Positions 8,974-17,758 of a DNA stretch of 35,301 nucleotides are shown here, one piece after another (within the stretch, counting starts at the first letter, position 1; every line of letters begins with the position of its first letter). The stretch is from Candidatus Cloacimonadota bacterium (GTDB taxonomy: Bacteria > Cloacimonadota > Cloacimonadia > Cloacimonadales > TCS61). The notes beneath the pieces were generated by a model. The model saw only the letters and a program-made list of their open reading frames with translations, was not told where the DNA came from and searched no databases. Both the position numbers and the translations under genes were made by a program. The stretch spans positions 1-35,301 of the forward strand of contig JAMOPB010000418.1 in the NCBI GenBank assembly GCA_027064945.1. Reading direction: 5' to 3'.

Positions 8974-10680
8974 ATGACTAAGAAAATTCAAGGATTGGCA
9001 ATTTCCGATGGAGTGGGAATTGGTAAAGCAATTGTTATTATTCCCCAAGAGATTGTTATTAATAAAGGAGAAATTTTACATAGTGAAGTAAGCTCTGAAC
9101 TTGAAAGATTTGAAAATAGCATACAGCATGCTTTGGATGAAATTGATCATTTGATCGAAAATTATGCTTATACTAAGAACAATCAAAACATCTTAAAAAC
9201 ACATAAAATGATTCTTAAAGATCCTGAATTTTATGAGAAAATAAAGAAATTAATCCAAGAGAATTTATACAATCTAGAACAAGCTGTAGATCAACATTTC
9301 AAAGGAGTTATCGAACTTTTTAGTAAAATGGATAATGAGTATATGGCAGAAAGAGCAAATGATTTTAAAGATGTTAAAAATCGTTTACTTTCCCACATTA
9401 CAAATCAAAAGTTAGATCAGATGATTAATGTTTGTTCCGAGAATATAGTTATTATGCCCGAAATCACACCATCAGAAATTACATCTGTATTTGATAAAAA
9501 TATTGCAGGTTTAATTACTGAAACCGGTAGCAAAACAGCCCATAGTTCAATTTTAGCAAGATCATTTGGCATTCCTGCTGTTAGTGGAATTGCTAATATA
9601 TCAAAAGAGATAGATGATGATTCTTTAGTAATTGTGGACGGCTACAAAGGTGAAGTTATCATTGAACCGGATGAGCAGATTTTAAAAGAATATCAAGCAA
9701 TAGTTGAAAAAGATAAAAGAGATAAAGGAAAATTAGAAAAGCTTATTGATCAAAAAGTTCAAACTCTTGATGGGAAAGTGATAAAATTAAAGTGCAATGT
9801 GGAAATTCCTGAAGAGATGCCTCAAGTTCAAAGAGTAAATGCAGACGGAATCGGATTGATGCGTACGGAATTTATTTTTCTCGATAAGGAAGAACTTCCT
9901 GACGAAGATGAACAATTCAATATTTATAAAAAAATTGTTGAGAAAATGGGCGATAGAGAAATTACAATTCGCACTATCGATGTGGGTGGAGATAAGCTTT
10001 CTAAAATTTTGAATTTTACGAAGGAGCAAAATCCTAATTTAGGATGTCGTGGTATCAGAGTTTCTCTTCTATATCCTGAAATATTTAAGGTTCAGATCAG
10101 AGCAATTCTTCGTGCCAATAAATATGGTAATATTGCAGTAATGTTCCCAATGGTTAGCTCAATAAGAGAGTTGCGTGAAGCTAAGAAAATTGTTCAAGAA
10201 TGTATCAATGAACTAGAAAATGAAAATATCGAATTTGATCCTAACATCAAAATTGGAATTATGATAGAAATTCCATCCGCTGCAATAAATTCAGATTTTT
10301 TTGCAAAAGAATGCGACTTTTTCAGTATTGGAACAAATGATCTTATTCAATATACTTTGGCTGTAGATCGTGGAAATGAGCATATTCATGAATATTTCCA
10401 ACCATTGAATCCGGCAGTTCTAAACTTAATTAACCTAACTATTGAAAATAGTCATAAGAATAATATTACTTCCGCTATTTGTGGTGAAATGGCAAGCGAG
10501 CGTAAGTTCACAGAGATACTTATTGGTATGGGGATTGATGAGTTAAGTGTTAGCCCGGGACAATTTTTAGCAGTTAAAGATAAAATTCTTTCAATTAATT
10601 ATAAGAAGGCAAAAAAAATTGCCGAACAAGTTTTACAAGCCGGCAATGTTGAAGAAATAGATAAAATTATCTCTTCCTAA
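8974..10680 (+). CDS. ptsI: PTS enzyme I (phosphoenolpyruvate-protein phosphotransferase)
   Basis: TETGSKTAHSSILARSFGIPAVSG (phospho-His), MRTEFIFLD, and AICGEMAS (Cys motif). Confidence 0.95.
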   Translation: MTKKIQGLAISDGVGIGKAIVIIPQEIVINKGEILHSEVSSELERFENSIQHALDEIDHLIENYAYTKNNQNILKTHKMILKDPEFYEKIKKLIQENLYNLEQAVDQHFKGVIELFSKMDNEYMAERANDFKDVKNRLLSHITNQKLDQMINVCSENIVIMPEITPSEITSVFDKNIAGLITETGSKTAHSSILARSFGIPAVSGIANISKEIDDDSLVIVDGYKGEVIIEPDEQILKEYQAIVEKDKRDKGKLEKLIDQKVQTLDGKVIKLKCNVEIPEEMPQVQRVNADGIGLMRTEFIFLDKEELPDEDEQFNIYKKIVEKMGDREITIRTIDVGGDKLSKILNFTKEQNPNLGCRGIRVSLLYPEIFKVQIRAILRANKYGNIAVMFPMVSSIRELREAKKIVQECINELENENIEFDPNIKIGIMIEIPSAAINSDFFAKECDFFSIGTNDLIQYTLAVDRGNEHIHEYFQPLNPAVLNLINLTIENSHKNNITSAICGEMASERKFTEILIGMGIDELSVSPGQFLAVKDKILSINYKKAKKIAEQVLQAGNVEEIDKIISS

Positions 10681-11657
10681 CTTTCTTTATCATCAATAAT
10701 ATTTTCTTTAGAAAATTCTTTTAAAACTTCTGCAAGAACCTCTTTTACGTCATTTTTACTCAAAAAAGTTGGTGGTGAAAGTTTAATTGCTTCACCAGTA
10801 TTCATAGATTTCTCAATTGTTATTTTTAAACTTTGAGTTGGAATTTCCGATATATTGGGAATATGACGATTTTCCAAAATTGAAACAATTGTAATTCCGC
10901 TTAGCATTATTACCCAAGTTGAATAGATCCAAAATAGAAAGATTGGTATTGATGCTAATACTCCCCAAACCAATTCAATATTTGTAAGATGAACTACATA
11001 CCAATTGAATAAAGATTTAAAGAGAATCCAAGTGATTGATGAGCATGCTGCCCCGATTATTATTGAACGAAATTTGACCTGCACAGTAGGAATATAGAAA
11101 AATCCAAAAGAAAAAATTGTGAACAATATAATCACAGGAGTAAGGTATAAGAGCAATCCTTGCAAAAATGGTACTTCAAAAAATGAAGCTAAAAATGGCA
11201 ATGATGTTGTAGAAAGAAGCACTAAAATTAGCAAAGATCCTAAAATTGTCATACCGAAGAATTTTACCAAGTTAGAAAAAAAATTTTTGGAATGAAATTC
11301 CTGAGCATTTAGGATTTTATCAAAAGTTGAATTGATAATTTGGAATAATGAATAAGAAGATATCACTAGTATTATAAAACTAAAGAGATTAAAAGGAATC
11401 TTCTTATTTGCTAATTGTTGTATATAATTATAGATTAAATCAGCAGAATCAGGTAGAAATATTTCTTTTATGCTGCTTGATATTTTAGTATTAATCTCTA
11501 GAAAAGGTAATTCAGGAAGAAAATATAATAAGAATATTATAAATGGTAATGATCCCAGCATCGTCACATATGTTAAAGCAGCAGACTCCTTTAAAATGCC
11601 ATCATTTTGTATTTTATTCCAAAAAACCGAAAGTGCTTTTATTGTTTTTTTTAACAT
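10677..11657 (-). CDS. YihY/BrkB-family inner membrane protein
   Basis: About six hydrophobic segments and a YihY-like pattern (ESAALTYVTMLGSLPFIIFLL; WILFKSLFNWYVVHLTN...VWGVLASIPIFLFWIYSTWVIMLSG). ATG 11657 has a GAGAGGTGG SD; the ORF track extends to 11663. Confidence 0.8.
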   Translation of the reverse strand: MLKKTIKALSVFWNKIQNDGILKESAALTYVTMLGSLPFIIFLLYFLPELPFLEINTKISSSIKEIFLPDSADLIYNYIQQLANKKIPFNLFSFIILVISSYSLFQIINSTFDKILNAQEFHSKNFFSNLVKFFGMTILGSLLILVLLSTTSLPFLASFFEVPFLQGLLLYLTPVIILFTIFSFGFFYIPTVQVKFRSIIIGAACSSITWILFKSLFNWYVVHLTNIELVWGVLASIPIFLFWIYSTWVIMLSGITIVSILENRHIPNISEIPTQSLKITIEKSMNTGEAIKLSPPTFLSKNDVKEVLAEVLKEFSKENIIDDKES

Positions 11658-11667
11658 AACCACCTCT

Positions 11668-12912
11668 CTAATCTACTCGCAATGCTGTAATTGGATCTAA
11701 TCTACTGGCAATGATTGCAGGAATTATTCCGGCTAATAATCCGACAAAAGCTGAAGAGAAAACAGCCATCAAAATAGTATTTAAATTCGCAATTAATTCT
11801 ATTCCTAAATATTTACTTGTTATATCTAAAATAGAAACTCCCATAACTAATCCAAGTAAGCCACCAATAAGCGAAACCAAGATAGTTTGCACTAAGAATT
11901 GAACAAAAATATCTCTTCGTCTTGCACCAAGAGCTATTCTTATGCCTATTTCTCTAGTCCGTTCTTTAATAGTTGCAAGCATAATATTAGAAACAACAAT
12001 TGCTCCTATGAAAAGAGAAATTGCCGAGATTAGCGTAAATACCAATTGGAATACCTTTCCGTTTTTTTCCATTGACTTAGCCTCTTCTGCAGCACTTTCA
12101 ACTACGAAGACAGGTTTACCTTTGCGCATGTTTAATAGGATGTTTTCGATTTTCACACCTAAAGCAGGAGCAGACTCAGCATCTTGAGCTTTAATTTTTA
12201 TTGAATGGATTTTATCTTCGCCGGTTCCTTTATTAATAAATGTAGTTAATGGTATAAAAGCAAAACGATTTAGATATGCTAAAGCATTATCATTCATTAA
12301 GTTATTTGAAGATTTCATATAGCGATAATCCATAATGCCAATAACTTCCAAGCGTCTTCCAAAAACAGTTATCAATTCTCCTATCGCTTTTTTATTTCCA
12401 AAAAGAACCTCTTTAACTTTCGACCCGATTACAATTACATCATTTACTTTATTTAGATCATAATTATTAATAAATCTTCCTTCGGCTACATTCCATTCTT
12501 CTATGCCGGTGTAATCTTCATTAACTCCAAAAATAGGAGCATAATATACTTTTTTCTTATATGAAAATTGTTTGTAACTTCTTAATGTCGGAGAAATAAA
12601 TTTTGCTTCAGGAATTTGAGATCTAAGAAAATTAAATTCCTTAAGATCAAAATATCTTTGTAAGTTAGGATACTCTTGATATTCTCGATTTCTATAAACA
12701 GATATTTTGGCTAAACCACCTCGCTCTTCCATCCAAGCTAAAGTTTGCTTATTTATCCCATTAATTATTGATGTAACAACTACTATGGATAATGTGCCTA
12801 AAACTATTCCTAAAATAACAATGAAACTTCTTAGTTTCCTAGACCAAAAATCTGAAAAGCCAACCGATAAACTTTCTTTAATTGAGATTGCCATTTGCAA
12901 TTTTCCCATCAA
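11668..12912 (-). CDS. MacB/FtsX-type ABC transporter permease
   Basis: N-terminal TM plus MacB periplasmic core; C-terminal FtsX domain with TIKERTREIGIRIALGARRRDIFVQFL. Confidence 0.9.
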   Translation of the reverse strand: MMGKLQMAISIKESLSVGFSDFWSRKLRSFIVILGIVLGTLSIVVVTSIINGINKQTLAWMEERGGLAKISVYRNREYQEYPNLQRYFDLKEFNFLRSQIPEAKFISPTLRSYKQFSYKKKVYYAPIFGVNEDYTGIEEWNVAEGRFINNYDLNKVNDVIVIGSKVKEVLFGNKKAIGELITVFGRRLEVIGIMDYRYMKSSNNLMNDNALAYLNRFAFIPLTTFINKGTGEDKIHSIKIKAQDAESAPALGVKIENILLNMRKGKPVFVVESAAEEAKSMEKNGKVFQLVFTLISAISLFIGAIVVSNIMLATIKERTREIGIRIALGARRRDIFVQFLVQTILVSLIGGLLGLVMGVSILDITSKYLGIELIANLNTILMAVFSSAFVGLLAGIIPAIIASRLDPITALRVD

Positions 12913-13561
12913 CTATGTTAATTACTTTGTTAGCCTGCTTCGCAACGACAGGATCATGTGTAACCATTATCACTGTGTGACCTTGTTTGTGTAAATCTTT
13001 AAAAATACCGATAATATCTGCTCCGCTTGTTGTATCAAGATTTCCAGTAGGCTCGTCTGCCAAGATTAATGCAGGATTATTTACTATAGCGCGAGCTATT
13101 GCTACACGCTGACGCTGTCCGCCTGAAAGCTCACTTGGTTTGTGACGTAATCTATCTCCTAAACCAACATTAACTAAAACTTGCTTTGCAACAGATGCTC
13201 TTTTTTTAGGGCTAAAACCGGCATACATCAAGGGTAATTCCACATTTTTTTGTATATTCAAATGTGGTAATAAGTTGAATGTTTGGAAAACAAAACCGAT
13301 CTGTTTGTTTCTGATTTCTGCTAATTGACGTTTTTTTCTTTCATTTAGATCTATTCCATTTAAAAAATATTTGCCATCGGTAGGAGTATCTAAGCAGCCT
13401 AAAATGTGCATTAAAGTGGATTTTCCTGAACCACTAGGACCTATCACAGCTACAAATTCGCCTTTATTGATTTCAAGATCTATTCCTCGTAAGGCTGGTA
13501 CTATTATTTTTCCCATCTTATATTCTTTTGTTATATTGCTTATTGAAATTACTTTTTCCAT
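12878..13561 (-). CDS. MacB/LolD-type ABC transporter ATP-binding protein
   Basis: GPSGSGKSTLMHILGCLD, LSGGQRQRVAIARAI, LILADEPTGNLD. Confidence 0.93.
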   Translation of the reverse strand: MEKVISISNITKEYKMGKIIVPALRGIDLEINKGEFVAVIGPSGSGKSTLMHILGCLDTPTDGKYFLNGIDLNERKKRQLAEIRNKQIGFVFQTFNLLPHLNIQKNVELPLMYAGFSPKKRASVAKQVLVNVGLGDRLRHKPSELSGGQRQRVAIARAIVNNPALILADEPTGNLDTTSGADIIGIFKDLHKQGHTVIMVTHDPVVAKQANKVINIVDGKIANGNLN

Positions 13562-13825
13562 TGTTTTTCCTTTATATAAAACTCTTATGAAAGATTTATG
13601 AATTTTAACATTAAAATAAACCGAAATAACTAAGTTTAGTTACTAAAATTATGCTTTTATTTTCCGTATCTATTTTAATGATTTTAGCTTGAATGAAATT
13701 TGATAAAATTTCCTAAAAGGCTGAGTGTGATAAATGATATGCAAAGTTTATTGTCAAAGAAAATTTGTTTATTGACGCATTAGAATTTAATTTTAAAAAA
13801 AGATAAAAAATTGGAGTTATCAAAA

Positions 13826-15040
13826 TTGCTAGAAAAAATTATTCGTGTTAATGGTTCAAAATCGGAAATTAATAGGATATTATTAATTTCTACATTCTTA
13901 GAAAAAGAGTTGAAAATCAATAATTTTTCAGATTGTGAAGACGTGGAAACACTGCTTTCAAATCTAATATCTCTCGGGTTTAATTTCAAGAGAAACCAGG
14001 GCAATTCAATAACAATAATTCCTAATAAATTAAAATCCGGCAAATTGTATATAAAAGATTCCGGAACAGCATTACGCTTTATAATTTCTCGTTTAGCCGT
14101 TTGTGAAAATGAAGAGTTTATTTTAGATTGTAGTGAACAATTAAAAAAAAGGCCGCATGAGATTTTAATAACAAGCCTGAAACAATTAGGAGCAGAATTA
14201 GATAATAATTTTCCCATGAAAATAACAGGGAAAAAGTTAACGGGTGGTATGATAAACGTTCAAGGAAATATCAGCAGTCAATTTATAAGTTCTCTATTAC
14301 TATTAGCTCCGGCATTTGAAGGTGGCTTGGAAATTGTTTTAAATGATAAAATTGTCTCAAAATCATATATTGATTTAACTATTGCCTTGATGGGAAAATT
14401 TGGTGTAAGTGTAAAGTGGGATAAGAATAAGATAATTGTGCCTAAGAACAGTAAGTATAAAAATCTTAGAGAATATTTTGTAGAACCTGATTATTCTACA
14501 TTATCCTATTTTTGGCTTTTGGCGGTGATATTGAAGAAGAATATTGTTACTCAAGGGAATCCCCAAAATAGTTTGCAAGCTGATTCAAAATTTATTCATA
14601 TTTTGGAAAGATTCGGAGCAAAAGTAAAATATCAGGAAGATTCACTGATAATCAATTGTGATAAGATCTTAGGTGGTAATGCCGATATGATTGATATGCC
14701 TGACCAGGTAATTAGTTTGGTGATTTTAGCTTTGTTCGCTGAAACTCCTATTTCAATTTCCGGAGTTGAACATTTAAAATTTAAAGAATCAGATAGAATC
14801 ACAAATCTTGTGAATGAACTTAGTAAATTAACTAAAATAAAATATGAGAATGAAATTTTAACTGTTTTTCCAATTAAGAAAATTCCCCAAGATGAGATTA
14901 TGCTAAGAACTTATAACGATCATCGGTTTGTAATGGCATTTTCTGTTTTACAAAAGAAGTTTGAATGGATTAAATTAGATAATATTGATGCAGTAAAAAA
15001 ATCTGCACCTGAATTTTGGAATGAATTAAAAAAAATATAA
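13826..15040 (+). CDS. aroA: 3-phosphoshikimate 1-carboxyvinyltransferase (EPSP synthase)
   Basis: VNGSKSEINR, DSGTALRF, KRPHEILITSLKQLGAEL, HLKFKESDRI, TYNDHRFVMAFS. GGAG at 13813-13816 favours TTG 13826 over the ORF-track start TTG 13811. Confidence 0.88.
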   Translation: MLEKIIRVNGSKSEINRILLISTFLEKELKINNFSDCEDVETLLSNLISLGFNFKRNQGNSITIIPNKLKSGKLYIKDSGTALRFIISRLAVCENEEFILDCSEQLKKRPHEILITSLKQLGAELDNNFPMKITGKKLTGGMINVQGNISSQFISSLLLLAPAFEGGLEIVLNDKIVSKSYIDLTIALMGKFGVSVKWDKNKIIVPKNSKYKNLREYFVEPDYSTLSYFWLLAVILKKNIVTQGNPQNSLQADSKFIHILERFGAKVKYQEDSLIINCDKILGGNADMIDMPDQVISLVILALFAETPISISGVEHLKFKESDRITNLVNELSKLTKIKYENEILTVFPIKKIPQDEIMLRTYNDHRFVMAFSVLQKKFEWIKLDNIDAVKKSAPEFWNELKKI

Positions 15041-15058
15041 ATATTAAGGAAGATGAAG

Positions 15059-15976
15059 ATGAAAAAAATTATAATATTGATGGGTGGTTTTTCAGAAGAA
15101 AGAGAAGTTTCTTTAGTTACCGGTGAGCAAATTGCAAAAGAGCTAGAAAACATTTATCAGATTAAGAAAATTGATCCGAAAGAGTATAGCTCTTATCATC
15201 TTATGATGGAAGAAATTATAGAATTTGATCCAATGTTGGTTTTTATAGCTCTGCACGGAGCGGAAGGAGAAGATGGCAGAATTCAAGCATATTTATCATT
15301 GCATAATATAAAATTCACCGGTTCAGGATACAGAGCAAGTGCGCTTGCAATGGATAAAATAATCAGTTCTAAAATTGCCAAAAGTGTGGATGTGCCTGTA
15401 GCTAATAAAATTATATATGAAAAAAGTCACACGATAGATAAAGAAATAGCTTGCCAATTAGGTTTCCCTTTGGTAATCAAGCCAAATGAATCAGGTTCAT
15501 CTTTTGGAATATCAATTATTCACCATGAAAATGATATTGAAAATGCTATTGAGTTTGCTTTCAAATATAGTGATAAAATTATATGTGAACAATTTATTCC
15601 CGGAAGAGAATTAACTGTTACAATCATAGATAATGTTGCGTATCCTGTGGTAGAAGTAAAACCAAAATCCGGTTGGTATGATTATCAAAACAAATACACT
15701 AAAGGAAATACGATTTATGAAGTCCCTGCCAAACTTAGTGTAACGGAGGAGAAGGTTATTAAAGAATATGCTTTGAAAATATATAAAGCATTTGGATGCG
15801 AAATTTATTCAAGAGTAGATTTTCGTTATAATGGAGAAGAATTTTATTTTTTAGAAGTTAACACATTGCCGGGAATGACAGCCCTTAGCCTTACGCCTAT
15901 GGCTGCGAAAGAAGCAGGAATTTCTTTTGGTGATTTATTGAAAAAAATCATCGATTTGTCTATACTTAGATGCTAA
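15059..15976 (+). CDS. ddl: D-alanine--D-alanine ligase
   Basis: MGGFSEEREVSLVTG, ATP-grasp VIKPNESGSSFGI, FLEVNTLPGMT. SD AAGGA suits ATG 15059 better than ATG 15053. Confidence 0.95.
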   Translation: MKKIIILMGGFSEEREVSLVTGEQIAKELENIYQIKKIDPKEYSSYHLMMEEIIEFDPMLVFIALHGAEGEDGRIQAYLSLHNIKFTGSGYRASALAMDKIISSKIAKSVDVPVANKIIYEKSHTIDKEIACQLGFPLVIKPNESGSSFGISIIHHENDIENAIEFAFKYSDKIICEQFIPGRELTVTIIDNVAYPVVEVKPKSGWYDYQNKYTKGNTIYEVPAKLSVTEEKVIKEYALKIYKAFGCEIYSRVDFRYNGEEFYFLEVNTLPGMTALSLTPMAAKEAGISFGDLLKKIIDLSILRC

Positions 15977-15989
15977 ACTAGGAGGATTT

Positions 15990-17084
15990 ATGAAGAATTT
16001 GTTTTTTATTTTTTTTGTGATAATGTCAGCATTTTGTTTTGCTGATATTGGAGATATTAGTGTTGTGCCGACATCAGGGCTTGTCTATAATAATATTGGT
16101 GCTAGTGCTTTTAATCTTGATGATCCGAATCAACAGCCGATTTTTTTTACAAGTATGATTTTCAATAATACTGATTCAGAAATTGAAAACTATAAATTGG
16201 AAATTTCGATGTATTGGCGTGATCAAATTGTAATTGAATCAATTACCGTAAGACCTAAACCGGGTTCTAGCTGGCAAGTTTTAGAACCAAATTCAAACCA
16301 GGTTTTAACTAATAGAGATATTATTGTAAACAATTCAAATGATTTTGTTGCGGAAACCGATTTGGATTTTGAAGAAATCAGAAGTAATGTTTCCGAATTT
16401 GATGATATTTTCCGAAAAACAGGCTTGATGCCGGATGGGGAGTATCGTTGGGATGTTCAATTTTTCGATGAAAATAATAATCCTCTTTCAAATCTCGTAT
16501 CATTTTCTTATATAATTGAAACTCCAATTGATATAATGCTTACAACTCCCGGCAGTCCGATTGGAAATGAAGTTTATTTTGCTTTAAGTAATCGTCCAAC
16601 TTTTGTTTGGTATTCAAATTTGAATAATTATACTCTAACAGTTTATGAAGTGGATGATGTTGTGGAAAATCCGGAAGATATTCTCACTAACAATCCAATT
16701 ATTGAAATTTCCGATATAGAAGCTAATTCTCTTACCTTTCCGGAGGAGTATGCAAGTTTGGAAGGTGGGAAAACTTATGCTTGGCGAGTGCAAGCAGAAA
16801 CGTTTGCGCCAGCAGGATTTTCTTCAGAGACCAAATATAGTAAATTTTATCTATTCAAAATAATGACAGATTCTGAAGAAGTAGCTGCTCAACAGCAATT
16901 AATTAATTTTATCCAACAATTAAATATTCCCCAAGCACAAGAATTAATAGATCTTTTCAATGCCGGCTATGCTCTGGATGAGATCAATTTTCAGGGGAGC
17001 AGTGTTTCCGCTGAAGATTTAATGGATATTCTTAATCAAATTCAACAAGGAACTCTTCGCGTAAAAAGCGTTAGAGTGGACTAA
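15990..17084 (+). CDS. Secreted protein with FN3-like beta domain, function unknown
   Basis: Signal peptide (MKNLFFIFFVIMSAFCFA), FN3-like segments (NRPTFVWYSNLNNYTLTVYEV...GGKTYAWRVQAET), Gln-rich helical C-terminus. Confidence 0.6.
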   Translation: MKNLFFIFFVIMSAFCFADIGDISVVPTSGLVYNNIGASAFNLDDPNQQPIFFTSMIFNNTDSEIENYKLEISMYWRDQIVIESITVRPKPGSSWQVLEPNSNQVLTNRDIIVNNSNDFVAETDLDFEEIRSNVSEFDDIFRKTGLMPDGEYRWDVQFFDENNNPLSNLVSFSYIIETPIDIMLTTPGSPIGNEVYFALSNRPTFVWYSNLNNYTLTVYEVDDVVENPEDILTNNPIIEISDIEANSLTFPEEYASLEGGKTYAWRVQAETFAPAGFSSETKYSKFYLFKIMTDSEEVAAQQQLINFIQQLNIPQAQELIDLFNAGYALDEINFQGSSVSAEDLMDILNQIQQGTLRVKSVRVD

Positions 17085-17093
17085 GGGGGCAAT

Positions 17094-17750
17094 ATGAAAA
17101 AGATTTTATTATCCTTAATTGTATTACTACTATTTTGCATAAATTTGAGTGCGTCAGTTGCAATTACTTTAAAAGCGGTTGGAGATGTTTCTTTAATTAG
17201 AGAAGAAAACGTTTCTAAAGCGGAAAATGGGACTGAATTAGAAAATAATGATCAACTTGAGACAAAGAAAAATTCCTATGCAGCAGTGAAATTTGTAGAT
17301 GGAAGCTCTGTAATAAAAGTTTTCCCAAATTCTGTTTTAACTATTAATGCAGAAGAGGGAGAAGATAAGAAATTAAATAAAAAAACTAATCTGAAAGTTG
17401 GGGAATTGTGGGCAAAAGTAACAAAAAAAACAGGTGGATTTGTAATTGATACGCCTACTACAGTAGTTTCCGTAAAAGGAACAAGCTTTAATGTTGATGT
17501 TGATGAAAATGGAATTACTGTTGTTAATACTTTTGAAGGCAGTGTAGAAATGAAAAATAAAAAAGATGGGAAATCTGCAATTATTGGTGCCGGAAAACAC
17601 GGAAGATCTAATGGTAGTGGTGATATTGAAGTATTAGATGGGAATACAACTCAAGAAGAGAAAAATGTCGATCCGGAAGTAAAAATCTTAGAAATCGAAT
17701 TAGAAAATTCCGAAGGTAATTCAAAAATAATAAAAATAGAGTTTGAGTAG
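17094..17750 (+). CDS. FecR-domain protein, secreted/periplasmic
   Basis: Signal peptide, then a FecR-type pattern: NDQLETKKNSYAAVKFVDGSSVIKVFPNSVLTI...LKVGELWAKVTKKTGGFVIDTPTTVVSVKGTSFNVDVDENGITVVNTFEGSVEM. Confidence 0.85.
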   Translation: MKKILLSLIVLLLFCINLSASVAITLKAVGDVSLIREENVSKAENGTELENNDQLETKKNSYAAVKFVDGSSVIKVFPNSVLTINAEEGEDKKLNKKTNLKVGELWAKVTKKTGGFVIDTPTTVVSVKGTSFNVDVDENGITVVNTFEGSVEMKNKKDGKSAIIGAGKHGRSNGSGDIEVLDGNTTQEEKNVDPEVKILEIELENSEGNSKIIKIEFE

Positions 17751-17758
17751 GAGGTATT

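Noticed and set aside
12707-12994. Plus-strand ORFs over the ABC permease/ATPase (also 11711-11902, 11942-12187, 13371-13601)
   Set aside because: Mirror ORFs antisense to clear ABC transporter motifs.
13772-13800. Possible promoter TTGACG upstream of aroA
   Set aside because: No acceptable -10 at 16-18 nt spacing, only an A-run; not reported as a feature.
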